6,890 nt of DNA from Treponema sp. (GTDB lineage Bacteria > Spirochaetota > Spirochaetia > Treponematales > Breznakiellaceae), in contig JAIRRR010000022.1 of the NCBI GenBank assembly GCA_031255875.1, forward strand, positions 1 to 6,890, given 5' to 3'. The notes beneath the pieces are model-generated. The model saw only the letters and a program-made list of their open reading frames with translations, had not been told where the DNA came from and did no database searches. Position numbers and translations under genes: made by a program. This document shows, piece after piece, positions 5,422-6,890 of this stretch. Within the stretch, counting starts at the first letter, position 1. Every line of letters starts with the position of its first letter.

Positions 5422-6890
5422 TTATGGGTAAAGTGCATTCCAGTTAGTGCCTTTAGTAGTGTCCAGGCCATAGTCTGCCCCCGCCGTTATGTCGCAGTAC
5501 TTGTCATCGTTAAAATTGTCACTGCCTCCATCAGAATCAAAATAGACCGCGTAGCCCCTGCCTTTGAGCTCATCGGGTCGATCTGTGTAGTCGTAATATA
5601 CGTTTTTAGAAGGGTCTCCAAATTCATCACTTCGATGCACGAGCTTCCGGTAGTAGTTTTGAGAATCCGTTTCTTCCCATTGGCCTTCTCGATTTCCATC
5701 TATTATCACTGTCGTCGCTAACCCGGAAATCGTGCCGCGGGTCTTGCTGAATGTGCCGTCGTTCCCCACATACACGCCGCAGCCTCTGCCGGTCCCGTCG
5801 GTGTCCGCTCCCCCGGAGTAGATGCCATTTCCGTTGATGCTCCCGGCGGTCATGGAGAATGTGCCGTTCCCCACCCATACGCCGCCGCCGTTGCCGTTCT
5901 TGTCGCTTACCTGATTGCCCTGGATGAACCCGAAGTTCATGGAGAATGAACCTACCGCCACGCCTACGCCGCCGCCATTTTGCTCCGCCGTATTGCCGCT
6001 GATGTTTCCGCCGTTCAAGGTAAATGAACCGCCCCCATCCACATACACGCCGCCGCCATTTTTCTTCGCCGTATTGTTGCTGATGGTCCCGCTGTGCATG
6101 GTGAACACACTCTCCCCGCTCCTCAGGCCTACGCCGCCGCCATGCTCTGTTCCCGCCCTATTTCTGCTGATAGTCCCGTAGTGCATGATCATCTGACCGC
6201 TTCCATTGATCCCTACGCCGCCGCTGTATTGCAGGGACGTATTACCGGTGATGATCCCGTCGTACATGATGAAGAGGCCGTATACAGACACGCCGGCGGT
6301 GTCACCGATGGACTTGCTGTTCCGAATGGCCCCGTTGTACATGGTGAACATGCCGCCTGGATCGACATGCACGCCACCGGCGTTACCGGCGCTGGCGTTG
6401 TTAGATATCTCTCCGCCGTTCATGGTGAACATGCCGCCACTTTCGACATGCACGCCGCCGGTTTTACTGCTGTCGTTTTCCGTGATCAGCACGCCCTCCT
6501 CCATGATGAGCTTCCCGCCGTTTTGCACCAGGATCATGGGGGCAAAGTTGTTGGCCCCGTCTTCACCCGCTACACGATAGTCACTGGGATTATTCGATGA
6601 TAAGGCCAGCCCCTTCAGGGTGATGTTCCGCAGGGTCAGGGTTACGCCGCTCCCCACGGTGATGAGGGGGCTGCCGGTCGGCGAGCCGGTGAGGTCTATT
6701 GTCATATCGCCGCCGTCAATGACCAGGCTGGCGGGGCTGTTGGTTTTTGTGAGGTCCGCAGGATAGCTGCTATCGTACTTGAGGACCAGCCCCTGCTCCC
6801 CAAGGTCCGTACTCGCGAGCAATTGCACTTTTTCCGTTTCCGGCGTCAACACAAGGTGCAGGGACCTTTGGCCCGCTGATGTCCGTATCA
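5422..6890 (-). CDS. Right-handed beta-helix repeat protein, probable surface or secreted protein; 5' end outside window
   Basis: The frame is open to the right edge of the window, so the true start and any signal peptide lie outside. A GTG at 6850-6852 exists but lacks a ribosome binding site, and the frame upstream of it (IRTSAGQRSLHLVLTPE) reads like ordinary protein. Numbering from that GTG, residues 42-125 form an N-terminal beta-helix cap (LVIDGGDMTIDL, ITVGSGVTLTLRNITLKG, MILVQNGGKLIMEEG). Residues 132-378 hold nine rungs of the form GGVYVDGGGSFTLNGGNIS-GNTA, resembling chlamydial polymorphic-membrane-protein and pectin-lyase-like repeats. The last 100 residues (DYTDRPDELKGRGYAVYFDS, ending NWNALYP) are not repeats. 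There is no autotransporter barrel, LPXTG or C-terminal membrane segment. Similar repeat families are, from memory, abundant in termite-gut treponemes. Adhesion or polysaccharide interaction is possible but unproven. Confidence 0.85.
   Translation of the reverse strand, partial: IRTSAGQRSLHLVLTPETEKVQLLASTDLGEQGLVLKYDSSYPADLTKTNSPASLVIDGGDMTIDLTGSPTGSPLITVGSGVTLTLRNITLKGLALSSNNPSDYRVAGEDGANNFAPMILVQNGGKLIMEEGVLITENDSSKTGGVHVESGGMFTMNGGEISNNASAGNAGGVHVDPGGMFTMYNGAIRNSKSIGDTAGVSVYGLFIMYDGIITGNTSLQYSGGVGINGSGQMIMHYGTISRNRAGTEHGGGVGLRSGESVFTMHSGTISNNTAKKNGGGVYVDGGGSFTLNGGNISGNTAEQNGGGVGVAVGSFSMNFGFIQGNQVSDKNGNGGGVWVGNGTFSMTAGSINGNGIYSGGADTDGTGRGCGVYVGNDGTFSKTRGTISGLATTVIIDGNREGQWEETDSQNYYRKLVHRSDEFGDPSKNVYYDYTDRPDELKGRGYAVYFDSDGGSDNFNDDKYCDITAGADYGLDTTKGTNWNALYP
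5719..6459 (-). repeat. Nine tandem beta-helix coding repeats
   Basis: Successive units begin with GGV, AGV or CGV at residues 132, 159, 186, 211, 239, 267, 294, 323 and 358 (GTG at 6852 as residue 1). Most are 25-29 residues; the eighth is longer because of an insert (IYSGGADTDGTGRG). The DNA is also similar between units: for example, the plus strand carries CATGGTGAACATGCCGCC at both 6340 and 6421 followed by closely related sequence, which suggests recent duplication and potential for recombination. Confidence 0.85.

Noticed and set aside
5395..5424. Possible promoter for the barrel gene (TATAAC at 5400-5395 on the minus strand, TAAGAC 18 bp upstream)
   Set aside because: The -10 box is fair, but the -35 match is very poor and overlaps the upstream stop codon. 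Not strong enough to list as a feature, though a promoter in this 57-bp gap would make sense.
5719..6459. Regularly spaced repeats considered as a CRISPR array
   Set aside because: The repeats are degenerate, in frame and fully explained by beta-helix protein rungs; there are no conserved direct repeats with unique spacers.

Overview
The window looks like chromosomal DNA from a treponeme-type spirochaete, with GC content that appears high for the group (judged by eye, not computed). This placement is an inference. It rests on the combination of a compact dnaX-ebfC-recR replication/repair cluster next to dinB, an outer-membrane beta-barrel protein with an N-terminal periplasmic domain of a kind I associate with treponemes, an RlpA-like DPBB-SPOR protein, and a GGV-type beta-helix repeat protein of a kind I remember as abundant in termite-gut Treponema (T. 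primitia / T. azotonutricia type). No rRNA or other decisive marker is present.

Layout, left to right. Positions 1-693 (+) hold the 3' two thirds of a Y-family DNA polymerase IV gene (dinB), cut by the window edge. It converges, with only 14 bp between stop codons, on a minus-strand block that fills the rest of the window. Read in transcription order (right to left), that block is: a partial right-handed beta-helix surface-type protein (6890 to 5422, open at the right edge); a signal-peptide-bearing outer-membrane beta-barrel protein (5364 to 4177); an RlpA-like protein with signal peptide, DPBB domain, proline-rich repeats and SPOR domain (4177 to 3182); dnaX (3127 to 1676); ebfC/ybaB (1674 to 1336); and recR (1307 to 708).

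Two functional units are visible. The barrel gene and the RlpA-like gene share one base (TGATG) and are almost certainly translationally coupled, which suggests one envelope process, probably linked to septal peptidoglycan through the SPOR domain. dnaX, ebfC and recR form the widely conserved clamp-loader / nucleoid-associated protein / recombination-mediator cluster; ebfC begins one base after the dnaX stop and its Shine-Dalgarno lies inside dnaX. dnaX seems to have its own promoter, placed so that transcription would start on the A of its ATG (a leaderless mRNA), and it lacks a Shine-Dalgarno.

The least ordinary observations are: the RlpA-like protein has apparently lost both catalytic positions of the lytic transglycosylase while keeping its fold and SPOR domain; a G9 tract followed by a perfect hairpin lies in dnaX just before the codons for the C-terminal tail; and dnaX has a leaderless-type promoter. 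I see no CRISPR array, tRNA, insertion sequence, phage gene or obvious new defence system. No stretch longer than about 60 bases is without a gene.
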